From a virus: 32,715 nt of DNA. Shown one piece after another: positions 1-6,888 of the stretch (its first letter is position 1; each line of letters starts with the position of its first letter). Below the pieces are notes generated by a model, which worked only from the letters and a program-made list of their open reading frames with translations, was not told the DNA's origin and made no database searches. The position numbers were made by a program, and so were the translations under genes. The DNA is taken from the IMG/VR virus record IMGVR_UViG_3300021368_002653, positions 1-32,715 of that record, one strand, 5' to 3'.

Positions 1-6
1 TAATGA

Positions 7-543
7 AATATTTACAATGCAAGAGATGGTAAAAAATTTAGAAATATTTCATTAAACGGCACCGCCAGCGCTGATTATACCTTTAGCACACCAAGCACCG
101 TTGTCGACGATGATACAACTCAAGCTCCGAATATTGTAACTAATTCTTTAGACGGGTTTAGTTATGGTTTCCCGAATATAAATCCTTCAGGACCGCCGTA
201 TTCAGTTCAAGGATATCGATACATGGATTGGCCATGCAATCGCGAAGACATCTCTTTCGAGCAGAACAGCACTAACGTTGATAATACTAGCGTTACCAAT
301 ATGGCTTTTGGCAACACAAAAGTTTTTGATTCAAACGGAAACAATACTCTTACTCTACATCCCACTATTATGGACTGGTCGCCGATGGGTGGTAATATAT
401 GTGATATGTCTAAAAAAGCAGGTGTTTATTGGGCACCGGGCGGTGCTGGATTCTGGGGAGACAGCGCTGATATTGATGGTTCTAAATATCAATATTTTCC
501 GATTAGTGCGCATGGCGCATGGGTAATTAGGCGAGAAGACTAA
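7..543 (+). CDS. Partial structural/tail-fibre-like protein, start not resolved
   Basis: The frame is open from base 7 to the stop at 541-543 (178 codons), directly after in-frame TAA TGA at 1-6. The first ATG in frame is at 223, preceded by AAGG about ten bases upstream. However, the 70 codons before it also read like protein, rich in Asn, Thr, Ser, Gly and Pro. The composition (low Lys, many N/T/G/S, aromatic residues near the C-terminus) suits an extracellular beta-rich virion protein such as a fibre or neck appendage, but no family is recognised. The gene overlaps the next by one base (TAATG). Either the real start is 223, or the gene is broken or misassembled at the window edge. The product function is inferred from composition only. 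Confidence 0.5.
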   Translation, partial: NIYNARDGKKFRNISLNGTASADYTFSTPSTVVDDDTTQAPNIVTNSLDGFSYGFPNINPSGPPYSVQGYRYMDWPCNREDISFEQNSTNVDNTSVTNMAFGNTKVFDSNGNNTLTLHPTIMDWSPMGGNICDMSKKAGVYWAPGGAGFWGDSADIDGSKYQYFPISAHGAWVIRRED

Positions 544-815
544 TGGCTAGTCAAGCACTCTCTAAATATACAACCATTGGACCAACTGGTGGTACTAATG
601 ATTTAACAACTAGTTGGCATGGGGTTTTACCACTTGATTCTGCTACAACTTTTCCTAACTTTGATTTTGTAAGTCCAGCAATTACGATGGATAAAAGAAT
701 TGGCAAAAATCCGGATTTTTATCAAAATGCATCTATCGGATTAGCAACAACAACTACCATCGTACAATCAGGCGGTAGTGAATCAGAAGCTACTGGTCCA
801 CGTTGGGAAGACTGA
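543..815 (+). CDS. Small unknown protein, probable virion component
   Basis: A 90-residue product starts at the ATG of a TAATG stop/start overlap with the preceding gene, indicating translational coupling. It is rich in Thr, Ser, Gly and Pro with few charges. It ends in a short acidic WED, loosely like the RED ending of the gene before it. No domain, signal peptide or membrane segment is visible. Its tight linkage to a fibre-like gene suggests a structural accessory such as a fibre tip or hinge piece, but this is context only. The family is not recognised. Confidence 0.6.
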   Translation: MASQALSKYTTIGPTGGTNDLTTSWHGVLPLDSATTFPNFDFVSPAITMDKRIGKNPDFYQNASIGLATTTTIVQSGGSESEATGPRWED

Positions 816-840
816 TTAATATTAAAAAGGATATAAGATT

Positions 841-1299
841 ATGTTATCATTATTAGGATCATTGCTTGGATTTGCTGGCTCAGCAGTCCCTGCAATCACA
901 GATCATTTTGCATCGAAAGAAGATCGCAAACATGAGCTGGACAAAATGAGAATGCATGCCGAACTTCGTAAGGAAGGCTATGATTTTGATATTAAAATGT
1001 ATGAAACAATGGGTGCCGATAAAGAGCACGAAAGGTTGATTCAACATGATATTTCAATTAACAAAGGATCAGGGATTATCTCTGGTCTTCAAAAGTCAGT
1101 TAGACCCGTCATCACTTATGCATTCTTTGGACTTTTTGCTACAATTGAAATTACTCTTTTGATGAATGCAATCGAAATGGGCACACCATTTAATGAAGCG
1201 ATTCAACTACTATGGGATGAAGAAACAAAAGCAATCTTTGCGGCAATCATTTCATTCTGGTTTGGATCTAGAGCAATTGAAAAGGCACGTAGAAAATGA
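841..1299 (+). CDS. Holin of the 3-TM, gene-transfer-agent type
   Basis: The 152-residue protein has a hydrophobic N-terminus (residues 1-20), then a long charged amphipathic stretch (25-75). Two further hydrophobic segments follow at about 91-112 and 130-145, with a basic C-terminus. The segment SVRPVITYAFF before the second hydrophobic stretch and the closing FWFGSRAIEK are characteristic of the GTA_holin_3TM family as I know it. Such proteins make holes in the inner membrane to release endolysin at lysis. Start: ATG after AAAAAGGATATAAG, a good ribosome-binding site. It overlaps the next gene by 4 bases. No endolysin gene sits next to it in this window, which is usual for T4-like genomes. 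Confidence 0.75.
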   Translation: MLSLLGSLLGFAGSAVPAITDHFASKEDRKHELDKMRMHAELRKEGYDFDIKMYETMGADKEHERLIQHDISINKGSGIISGLQKSVRPVITYAFFGLFATIEITLLMNAIEMGTPFNEAIQLLWDEETKAIFAAIISFWFGSRAIEKARRK

Positions 1300-1496
1300 A
1301 AGAACAATTAGTCAAAGCAGCACGTATGCATGCTGAAGGAGAGCTCGAAAGAGCCAAAACAAACATCATGGTCTACATGAATCAGAGTGTTGGTATTGGA
1401 GAACATTCTGATATTGTAGAAGCTATTCAAGAAGAACTCGATAAGATGGCCGCGGCCGAAGATCGAATCGAAATGTTAGAAAAACATTTCACTTAA
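1296..1496 (+). CDS. Small conserved T4-like phage protein, unknown function
   Basis: The 66-residue, strongly charged and helical product overlaps the holin stop (ATGA). The opening MKEQLVKAARMHAEGEL and the middle VGIGEHSDIVEAIQEEL resemble a short protein I recall from many marine T4-like phages, always annotated as hypothetical. There are no cysteines, membrane segments or catalytic motifs. It is probably a soluble helical protein. It is the last gene before the dyad and promoter at 1525-1562, so it ends the holin transcription unit. Confidence 0.7.
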   Translation: MKEQLVKAARMHAEGELERAKTNIMVYMNQSVGIGEHSDIVEAIQEELDKMAAAEDRIEMLEKHFT

Positions 1497-1524
1497 TTTC
1501 AAAAAATATATCATAAAACTATAC

Positions 1525-1552
1525 AAAACGCGGTTTACAAAAACTGCGTTTT
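1525..1552 (+). terminator. Stem-loop overlapping the nrdJ promoter; terminator and/or operator
   Basis: The arms AAAACGCGGTTT (1525-1536) and AAACTGCGTTTT (1541-1552) pair over 12 positions, one of them G-T, around a 4-base loop. As RNA this could end the holin transcript, with the U-run inside the 3' arm. As DNA the dyad covers the -35 hexamer and spacer of the promoter at 1534-1562. It has only moderate GC content, so terminator strength is uncertain. Confidence 0.5.
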
Positions 1553-1562
1553 GATATATAAT
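1534..1562 (+). promoter_or_regulatory. Early promoter for nrdJ
   Basis: TTTACA (1534-1539), a 17-base spacer, then TATAAT (1557-1562). Expected transcription start is near 1569, giving a leader of about 35 bases with GAGG before the nrdJ ATG. That leader is too short for a cobalamin riboswitch. It belongs to the family of nine similar promoters in the window. Confidence 0.8.
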
Positions 1563-1603
1563 ACTATCACCAAAATAAAAAACAAGCTATATGAGGTAGT
1601 AAG

Positions 1604-3820
1604 ATGGCAACAGCGAATGTTGACACTAGGAAATTTTTGTCCGAAACGAAATTTTACGAAGGTTATTCCCGATACATTGAAGATCAAGGCCGTTACGAAA
1701 GCTGGAATGAAGCAGTTGATCGTGTTATTGGGATGCATGAAAACACATACAATGAAAAGAATAATGAATTAGCTCCTTATATGGAAGAAGCTCGTCAGGC
1801 ATATAAAGAACAACGTGTTCTTGGTGCACAGCGTGCTTTACAATTCGGTGGTGAACAACTGATGAAGCATCAGATGCGTATGTATAACTGTACGTCATCT
1901 TATGTGGATCGTCCAGATTTTTTTGGTGAAGTGTTTTACATTCTATTGTGTGGTGCTGGTGCAGGGTTTTCTGTACAAAAACACCATGTTGAAAAACTTC
2001 CTCACATCCAGCCAAGATCAAAGCAAGCTAAAGGATTTGTTGTAGAAGACTCAATTGAAGGTTGGGCCTCTGCACTTGACGTTCTTATGGCATCGTACTT
2101 TGTCGATGGCGGAAAATATCCAGAATATGCAGGTCGGAGAGTTTTCTTCGACCTTTCTCAAATCAGGCCGAAAGGTGCTAAAATCTCTGGTGGATTCAAG
2201 GCGCCCGGGCCAGAAGGCTTACGTCGTTCACTCGACAAAATCGAACACCTACTTCAAGGTATTGTACTCGATTCGAAAGAATCAATTCCACTTAAACCAA
2301 TTAATGTTTATGACATTACTATGCATGCAGCAGATGCTGTATTGTCTGGCGGTGTCCGCCGTTCAGCGACTATTTGTCTTTTCTCACCAGATGATGAGGA
2401 AATGATGAATGCCAAGACTGGCAATTGGTTTATGGAAAATCCACAAAGAGCTCGCTCAAACAACTCTGCTGTTATTGTAAGAGACAAAACAACAGCAGAT
2501 CAGTTTGGCAAGATTATGGAATCTGTTAAACAGTTTGGCGAGCCTGGTTTCGTCTTCGTTGAATCAACTGAGCATACAACTAATCCATGTGTTGAGATTG
2601 GTATGTATCCACAGATTGATGGCCAGTCGGGTTGGCAAGGTTGCAACCTGACTGAAATCAATGGAGGTAAGTGCAATACCGCGGAAGACTTCTATCAGGC
2701 CTGTAGAGCAGCGTCTATCCTCGGTACACTCCAGGCAGGGTATACTGACTTCAAATTTCTCTCAGATACTTCCAAGAAGATCTTTGATAGAGAAGCCCTG
2801 CTTGGAGTTTCTATTACTGGCTGGATGAACAATCCTAGCATTCTGTTTAATGATAAGATCCTTGAGAAGGGAGCAAAGATTGTTAAAGAAGTTAATAAAG
2901 AAGTGGCAACTATCCTGGGCATCAATCCAGCTGCTCGCACTACTTGTGTTAAGCCTAGTGGTAATGCATCAGTTCTTCTACAAACCGCATCTGGCATTCA
3001 TGCTGAGCACTCAGGAATGTACATTCGTAACGTGCAGATGAATAAAGAATCTGAAATTACTCAAGCGATTATGAAATCTAATCCTTGGATGGTTGAAGAA
3101 TCTGTATGGTCTGCTAATGGTACTGATGTCGTTGTGTCGTTTCCAATCATTCCTAACAAAGATTCAATTATTAAAGATGATATTATTGGAGTTAAACACC
3201 TTGAACTTGTTGCAAAAGCTCAAAAGCATTGGGTGAATGCCGGTACAAATGAAGACCTGTGTGCAGACAAAGGAATAAGACATAATGTTTCCAATACTAT
3301 TCTGGTCGATGATTGGGATGAAGTTGAAAAATACGTATTTGAAAACAGACATTCATTTGCTGGTATCTCGTTCTTGTCAATGATGGGAGACAAAGACTTT
3401 AACCAGGCACCGAACACAGCAGTCATTACCGCAGAAGAAATGGTAAAGAAATATAGTACTGCCGCGGTGTTTGCATCGGGTATGGTAGTTGATGGCCTTA
3501 AGACTTTTGATAACTTGTGGAATGCGTGTTCAACAGCACAAGGATATGGAGAAGATTTAACTCTTGACGATTCCTCTACTGCAATGAAAAAAGATTGGGT
3601 TCGTCGTTTCCACAACTTTGCTGATAACTATTTGAATGGTGATATGAAGAAAGCAGAATATTGTTTAAAGGATGCTTATCTTCTTCATAAATGGAAAAAA
3701 ATTCAAGCTAACTTGCAACAAGTCGATTGGGCTGAGGATATTACTGAAAAGAAATATACCGACGTTGATACGCTTGGTGCCGCAGCCTGTGCTGGTGGTG
3801 CTTGTGAAATCGATTTCTAG
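1604..3820 (+). CDS. nrdJ: Adenosylcobalamin-dependent (class II) ribonucleoside-triphosphate reductase
   Basis: The 738-residue protein matches the length of monomeric class II reductases (about 739 in Lactobacillus leichmannii). These make deoxyribonucleotides from ribonucleotides with a B12-derived radical. Visible hallmarks: YNCTSS with Cys96 (first active-site thiol), NPCVE with Cys329 (thiyl-radical cysteine, with Asn and Glu alongside), GCNLTEIN with Cys347 (second thiol), and a C-terminal CAGGAC (Cys729/Cys734) shuttle pair four residues from the end. PSGNAS is also conserved. No second subunit is needed. The host or environment must supply B12, and thioredoxin or glutaredoxin (one is encoded at 17591) must reduce the tail thiols. 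The gene has its own early promoter. T4 itself uses class I NrdAB, so this is a lineage difference. Confidence 0.93.
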   Translation: MATANVDTRKFLSETKFYEGYSRYIEDQGRYESWNEAVDRVIGMHENTYNEKNNELAPYMEEARQAYKEQRVLGAQRALQFGGEQLMKHQMRMYNCTSSYVDRPDFFGEVFYILLCGAGAGFSVQKHHVEKLPHIQPRSKQAKGFVVEDSIEGWASALDVLMASYFVDGGKYPEYAGRRVFFDLSQIRPKGAKISGGFKAPGPEGLRRSLDKIEHLLQGIVLDSKESIPLKPINVYDITMHAADAVLSGGVRRSATICLFSPDDEEMMNAKTGNWFMENPQRARSNNSAVIVRDKTTADQFGKIMESVKQFGEPGFVFVESTEHTTNPCVEIGMYPQIDGQSGWQGCNLTEINGGKCNTAEDFYQACRAASILGTLQAGYTDFKFLSDTSKKIFDREALLGVSITGWMNNPSILFNDKILEKGAKIVKEVNKEVATILGINPAARTTCVKPSGNASVLLQTASGIHAEHSGMYIRNVQMNKESEITQAIMKSNPWMVEESVWSANGTDVVVSFPIIPNKDSIIKDDIIGVKHLELVAKAQKHWVNAGTNEDLCADKGIRHNVSNTILVDDWDEVEKYVFENRHSFAGISFLSMMGDKDFNQAPNTAVITAEEMVKKYSTAAVFASGMVVDGLKTFDNLWNACSTAQGYGEDLTLDDSSTAMKKDWVRRFHNFADNYLNGDMKKAEYCLKDAYLLHKWKKIQANLQQVDWAEDITEKKYTDVDTLGAAACAGGACEIDF

Positions 3821-3956
3821 TCCATGTGTAAAAATCTGCACATTGACAGATAACTACTGTGTAGGTTGCGGCAGGTCAAGCGAAGAGATTCGTGAATGGC
3901 TTGCCGCGACTGATAAAAGAAAACAAGAAATCCTCGAAAGGATCAAGGATGATTGA
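3804..3956 (+). CDS. DUF1289-type small cysteine protein
   Basis: A 50-residue protein with SPCVKIC followed by CVGCGRSSEEI, i.e. Cys8, Cys12, Cys19 and Cys22. This is the pattern of DUF1289 proteins, small predicted metal or Fe-S binding proteins common in proteobacteria. I chose the GTG at 3804, inside the last codons of nrdJ, because it is the closest start before the conserved SPC. Longer versions would lie deep inside nrdJ. The molecular role is unknown. Overlap with nrdJ and with the next gene suggests co-translation. It was probably acquired from a proteobacterial host. Confidence 0.7.
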   Translation: MKSISSPCVKICTLTDNYCVGCGRSSEEIREWLAATDKRKQEILERIKDD

Positions 3957-4095
3957 ATACGTCATGGAGTGCAATGAGTGTGGTAATACAACTGCAGTCT
4001 TTAGTTACGAACCACCAGAATTTTGTCCAATCTGTGGAAGACGAGCCGAAGCAGAAGAAAAGCTTGAACAATATGATTGGGAAGATGATGAATAA
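3949..4095 (+). CDS. Mini zinc-ribbon protein
   Basis: A 48-residue protein with two knuckles, CNEC (Cys8/Cys11) and CPIC (Cys26/Cys29), the fold signature of a zinc ribbon like those in rubredoxin-like or FmdB-like proteins. An acidic tail follows. Start: ATG preceded by AAGGATCAAGG, overlapping the previous gene by 8 bases. Such single-ribbon proteins often mediate protein or nucleic-acid contacts, but no partner is evident. Its place behind nrdJ could mean it serves nucleotide metabolism or may be incidental. Confidence 0.7.
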   Translation: MIEYVMECNECGNTTAVFSYEPPEFCPICGRRAEAEEKLEQYDWEDDE

Positions 4096-4103
4096 ATATC
4101 TTC

Positions 4104-4505
4104 ATGTGGTATTACAATAATGAACCCTTTGACACAACACCCGAAGAATTCCAGGGCTTTGTCTATCTTATCACCGAGATCGACACCAACAAAAAGTATA
4201 TTGGAAAGAAGAACTTCTGGAAACCAAAGACATTGCCGATCACGAAGAAGCGTAAGAGAAGAGTACGTACGCGTGTCGAGAGCGACTGGAGAGAATACGC
4301 GGGCTCGAGCGAGAAAGTTATTACCCTTATTGAATCTCGAGGCTTAGACAAATTTAAAAAAGAAATCCTATATCTTTGTAAAACAAAAGGTGAGATGTCG
4401 TACTATGAAGCTAAGCTACAGTTTCAGTACGACGTTTTACTTTCAGACGAATACTTCAATGAATTTATTGGATGCAAAATACATTCCCGTCATATAAAAA
4501 AGTAG
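4104..4505 (+). CDS. GIY-YIG family nuclease-like protein
   Basis: The 133-residue protein contains FVYLI (19-23) and KYIGKK (31-36), the two beta-strands of a GIY-YIG nuclease core. A later YYEAKLQF contains Glu102, a plausible metal-binding glutamate. A basic segment (residues 48-58, KKRKRRVRTR) could bind DNA. It is a single domain with no attached DNA-binding module, unlike T4 Seg homing enzymes, which carry extra modules. It may be a free-standing homing nuclease or a repair/host-DNA nuclease. It sits 8 bases after the zinc-ribbon gene, with a weak ribosome-binding site. The domain assignment is fairly secure; cleavage activity is inferred. Confidence 0.7.
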   Translation: MWYYNNEPFDTTPEEFQGFVYLITEIDTNKKYIGKKNFWKPKTLPITKKRKRRVRTRVESDWREYAGSSEKVITLIESRGLDKFKKEILYLCKTKGEMSYYEAKLQFQYDVLLSDEYFNEFIGCKIHSRHIKK

Positions 4506-4534
4506 TTTACATTCCGGTGTTTCTGTTGTATAAT
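4506..4534 (+). promoter_or_regulatory. Early promoter upstream of the RNase H gene
   Basis: TTTACA (4506-4511), 17-base spacer, TATAAT (4529-4534). Expected start is about 4541, giving a short leader with CTACAATTGC and AAAGGA before the ATG at 4563. The initial transcribed sequence resembles that of the promoters at 17830 and 19766 (AACAATTG). Confidence 0.8.
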
Positions 4535-4562
4535 AATACTACAATTGCAAAGGATTTACATT

Positions 4563-5414
4563 ATGATTCTAGTTGACTTCAGTGGCATCTGTCTTGCTAC
4601 TATTCTTATCAACAAACAAAATGACGAACGTATGATTCGCCATATGACTCTCAACTCTCTTCGTATGTACAACAAGAAGTTCAAAGACAATTATGGTCAA
4701 ATGGTTTTGGCTTGTGACGGTGCTAACAACTGGCGCCGTGGTTACTTTCCTCAATACAAAGCCAATCGTCGTAAAGGCCGTGACGAGTCTACCTTTGATT
4801 GGAACGAAGCATTTCGTATCATGCATAAAATCAAAGACGAGCTTCGTGAAAACTTTCCTTACAAAGTAATTCACCTTGAAGGTTGTGAGGCTGACGACGT
4901 AATCGGTACTTTGGTCGAACGTACTCAAGACTTTGGTAACTTCGAACCGGTTATGATTGTATCGTCTGACGGTGACTTCAAACAATTGCAAAAGTTTGAC
5001 AACGTTTCTCAGTTCTCTCCTATGACTAAGAAGTATGTCGAAGAAACTCATCCACGTCAGAATCTCAAGCTCAAGATTCTTCAAGGCGATACCGGAGACG
5101 GTGTTCCTAACGTACTGTCAGATGATGATACACTGGTAGAAGGTCGTAGGCAAACACCGCTGTCAAAGAAAAAGAAAGAAGCCATTCTTCAAGATCTATC
5201 TGAAGGCGAACTTCTGTATGCAGCATCTTGGTATCGTAACTATTGTCGCAATGAAACTCTCATTGATTTGACAAAAACGCCACAAGATCTTAAGAATTCC
5301 ATTATAAATAATTTTGAAGAACAAGATCCTTGGCACAACAAGGGAAAGGTTTTTCCTTACCTTGTTGCTAACAGGATGAATCGCTTGATTGAAAGTGCAC
5401 AGGAGTTTATTTAA
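4563..5414 (+). CDS. rnh: T4-type RNase H (5'-3' exonuclease, FEN family)
   Basis: The 283-residue protein (T4 Rnh is 305) removes RNA primers and short flaps from Okazaki fragments. Metal-binding acidic motifs occur in family order: VDFSG (Asp5), ACDG (Asp52), EADD (Glu109, Asp111, Asp112), SSDGDF (Asp136, Asp138) and GDTGDG (Asp176, Asp179). RRGYFPQYKANRR (residues 58-70) is the arch-side basic motif seen in FEN nucleases. I chose the ATG at 4563, because AAAGGA lies just upstream and the conserved ILVDFSG follows directly; the ATG at 4545 lies too close to the promoter. It overlaps the next gene by one base (TAATG). It likely acts with gp32 (at 22144), as in T4. Confidence 0.9.
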   Translation: MILVDFSGICLATILINKQNDERMIRHMTLNSLRMYNKKFKDNYGQMVLACDGANNWRRGYFPQYKANRRKGRDESTFDWNEAFRIMHKIKDELRENFPYKVIHLEGCEADDVIGTLVERTQDFGNFEPVMIVSSDGDFKQLQKFDNVSQFSPMTKKYVEETHPRQNLKLKILQGDTGDGVPNVLSDDDTLVEGRRQTPLSKKKKEAILQDLSEGELLYAASWYRNYCRNETLIDLTKTPQDLKNSIINNFEEQDPWHNKGKVFPYLVANRMNRLIESAQEFI

Positions 5415-5830
5415 TGAAGCAGTATGTTTATGAAGTTCTTGAAGAAGCTGCCAAGAAAAGACACAAAGCGCAGAAGGTAAAAGTCTTGCAAGACAACGAG
5501 AGTTGGGCATTGAAAGATATTCTTAGAGGATCTATGGATTCCACAGTACAATGGAATCTGCCTGGCGGCAACCCGCCTTACACACCCGCCGAAGCTCAAT
5601 CTCATCCTTCTAATCTCCTTAGAGAAAACAAACAGTTTGCATACTTCGTAAAAGGAGGCAAAGGTGATAAGCTTCCTGCGTTTAAACGCGAAAATATTTT
5701 TATCGGTTTGATCGAAGGCGTGCATCCAAGAGATGCAGAGCTCGTTATTGCTATGATTAATAAAGAGAAACCCGTTGGTCTCTCTAGACCAATCGTAGAG
5801 GAGGCATTTCCTGGATTACTGAGAGACTAG
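5414..5830 (+). CDS. Conserved T4-like phage protein (DUF6433-like), unknown function
   Basis: The 138-residue soluble protein is translationally coupled to RNase H through a TAATG junction. The N-terminus (VLEEAAKK) is helical and charged. The middle has a Gly/Pro-rich stretch ending NPPYTPA, and the C-terminal part reads like a small globular fold. I recall this kind of protein from marine T4-like phages under DUF6433, without function. Consistent linkage to RNase H hints at a replication or mRNA-turnover role, which is inference. Confidence 0.6.
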   Translation: MKQYVYEVLEEAAKKRHKAQKVKVLQDNESWALKDILRGSMDSTVQWNLPGGNPPYTPAEAQSHPSNLLRENKQFAYFVKGGKGDKLPAFKRENIFIGLIEGVHPRDAELVIAMINKEKPVGLSRPIVEEAFPGLLRD

Positions 5831-5849
5831 GGTTTTAAACATTAACCCT
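5829..5849 (+). other. Small stem-loop after the RNase H pair
   Basis: AGGGTT (5829-5834) and AACCCT (5844-5849) can pair around a 9-base loop, starting in the stop codon of the preceding gene. No U-tract follows and the GGAGA ribosome-binding site of the next gene begins just after. It may be an mRNA-processing or weak attenuating hairpin rather than a terminator. Confidence 0.3.
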
Positions 5850-5863
5850 GGAGAAAAGTACAC

Positions 5864-6025
5864 ATGGTATTAGCTCAGCTTGAAAGACTTAAAAAAGACG
5901 CAACTGAATTAGAAATCTATGCAAAGAAACTTGAGAAAAAGGGAAACCTTGATAGAATGAGAAAGATACTTCGAAAACAAGATTTCGTGAAACGTCGAAT
6001 CGCTGAGGTTAGATATTCAACTTAA
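5864..6025 (+). CDS. Small basic helical protein, unknown
   Basis: A 53-residue protein, almost entirely predicted helix and rich in Lys, Arg, Glu and Leu (for example LERLKKDATELEIYAKKLEKK), probably a short coiled coil or helical hairpin. Start: ATG with GGAGAAAAG upstream. It is the last gene of the RNase H unit, followed by a new promoter at 6041. The family is not recognised. Confidence 0.6.
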   Translation: MVLAQLERLKKDATELEIYAKKLEKKGNLDRMRKILRKQDFVKRRIAEVRYST

Positions 6026-6040
6026 AGTAAAATATAGGAG

Positions 6041-6069
6041 TGTACATGTCCCTGTCAATTTGGTATAAT
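6041..6069 (+). promoter_or_regulatory. Early promoter for the PhoH/nuclease unit
   Basis: TGTACA (6041-6046), 17-base spacer, TATAAT (6064-6069). Expected start is about 6076. It drives the five overlapping genes at 6102-8420. A perfect 11-bp dyad (6049-6092) surrounds its -10 box. Confidence 0.75.
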
Positions 6070-6092
6070 TACTATATCGATATTGACAGGGA
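6049..6092. promoter_or_regulatory. 11-bp perfect inverted repeat around a -10 box (putative operator)
   Basis: TCCCTGTCAAT (6049-6059) and ATTGACAGGGA (6082-6092) are perfect inverted repeats separated by 22 bases that contain TATAAT. The left arm is in the promoter spacer, so it is not transcribed from this promoter. A DNA-binding repressor site is therefore more likely than an RNA hairpin. The right arm also holds AGGG, the probable ribosome-binding site of the gene at 6102. Confidence 0.6.
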
Positions 6093-6101
6093 TATTTCAT
6101 T

Positions 6102-6671
6102 ATGAATTTATTTATTCTAGACAAAGATCCAGTTGTCGCTGCTCAACTGCAGTGTGACAAGCACGTACCTAAAATGGTTGTGGAATCTGCACAAATGATG
6201 TCCACGGCTCATCGTATTCTCGATGGCGAACCAACTCGCCGACCATCAAAGTCTGGTAAGACGATGGTCAAGTATTGGGTACATCCTAATCACAATTGGG
6301 AAAACATTCTCCACAAAGCTGTCCACACCGGTCATCCATGTACGAAATGGACAATGGTAAGTAGTGACAATTACTTCTGGCACTACAAGCATTTCACAGC
6401 TCTTTGTGACGAGTATACATATCGATATGGTAAGATACACAAATGCGATAAAGACTTGCGCGATATCCTTTGTCACTTGCCAGAAAATATTCCACGTGGA
6501 GATCAAACACCATTTGAACTTGCTATGAAGTCTAATCCAGAATGTATTGCACTTGGCGATCCAGTCAAAGCTTACCAAGCATTCTATCAAACAAAGCAAC
6601 ATCGTTTCAATATGGTCTGGTCAAAGCGTTCAGTGCCGGAGTGGTTTAAGTATGCCGACGTATACGCTTAA
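6102..6671 (+). CDS. Conserved phage protein with CDKH motif, unknown function
   Basis: The 189-residue soluble protein begins MNLFILDKDPVVAAQLQCDK and continues HVPKMVVESAQMMSTAHRIL. This opening is widespread in T4-like and other phages and in some bacteria. Other conserved-looking pieces are HPCTKW (about 78-83), LCDEYTYRYGKIHK (about 106-119) and a C-terminal PEWF. Many His, Cys, Asp and Glu residues suggest a metal-dependent enzyme, but I know of no established activity. It is first in its unit, behind the promoter/dyad at 6041-6092, and overlaps the next gene by 20 bases. Confidence 0.7.
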   Translation: MNLFILDKDPVVAAQLQCDKHVPKMVVESAQMMSTAHRILDGEPTRRPSKSGKTMVKYWVHPNHNWENILHKAVHTGHPCTKWTMVSSDNYFWHYKHFTALCDEYTYRYGKIHKCDKDLRDILCHLPENIPRGDQTPFELAMKSNPECIALGDPVKAYQAFYQTKQHRFNMVWSKRSVPEWFKYADVYA

Positions 6672-6888
6672 AAATATTAAAGACAACATTGAGTTCGATG
6701 TTAATTGTTCTTATGATGATTTGCAAGTAATGCTTGACGAACAACCTGACGTCGTACGAGTATTGACAGCACCAAAGATTGTAACTGGTGTAGGTGGTTT
6801 GCATAGTAAAGTACCAGACGGCTTTAGGGATAAGCTGAAGCAAATTAAAAAAGGTTCTGGTAAAAACAACACGATTAAAGTAGTATGA
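6652..6888 (+). CDS. Small FmdB-like phage protein without zinc knuckles
   Basis: A 78-residue protein starting MPTYTLKNIKDNIEFDVNCS, with a C-terminal GFRDKLKQIKKGSG. This layout (MPTY..., a -D-L-x-x-M-L- helix, a G-G-L loop, then GFRD-LKxIK) is familiar from marine T4-like phage proteins described as FmdB-like. Classical FmdB proteins carry a CxxC zinc ribbon; here only one Cys is present, so metal binding is unlikely. I chose the ATG at 6652, matching the conserved MPTY, over the earlier in-frame codon at 6547. It overlaps phoH by 4 bases. Confidence 0.6.
   Translation: MPTYTLKNIKDNIEFDVNCSYDDLQVMLDEQPDVVRVLTAPKIVTGVGGLHSKVPDGFRDKLKQIKKGSGKNNTIKVV

Noticed and set aside
1563-1603. Cobalamin riboswitch before nrdJ
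   Set aside because: The leader is only about 35 bases with no B12-box-like element, too short for the riboswitch.
3220-3615. Minus-strand open frame inside nrdJ
   Set aside because: It lies antisense to the conserved NrdJ C-terminal region and has no promoter or ribosome-binding site.
6102-6671. Reading as pyrimidine-dimer glycosylase (DenV-like)
   Set aside because: The CDKH protein does not show the T4 DenV N-terminal Thr2/Glu23 pattern or its length; no activity can be claimed.
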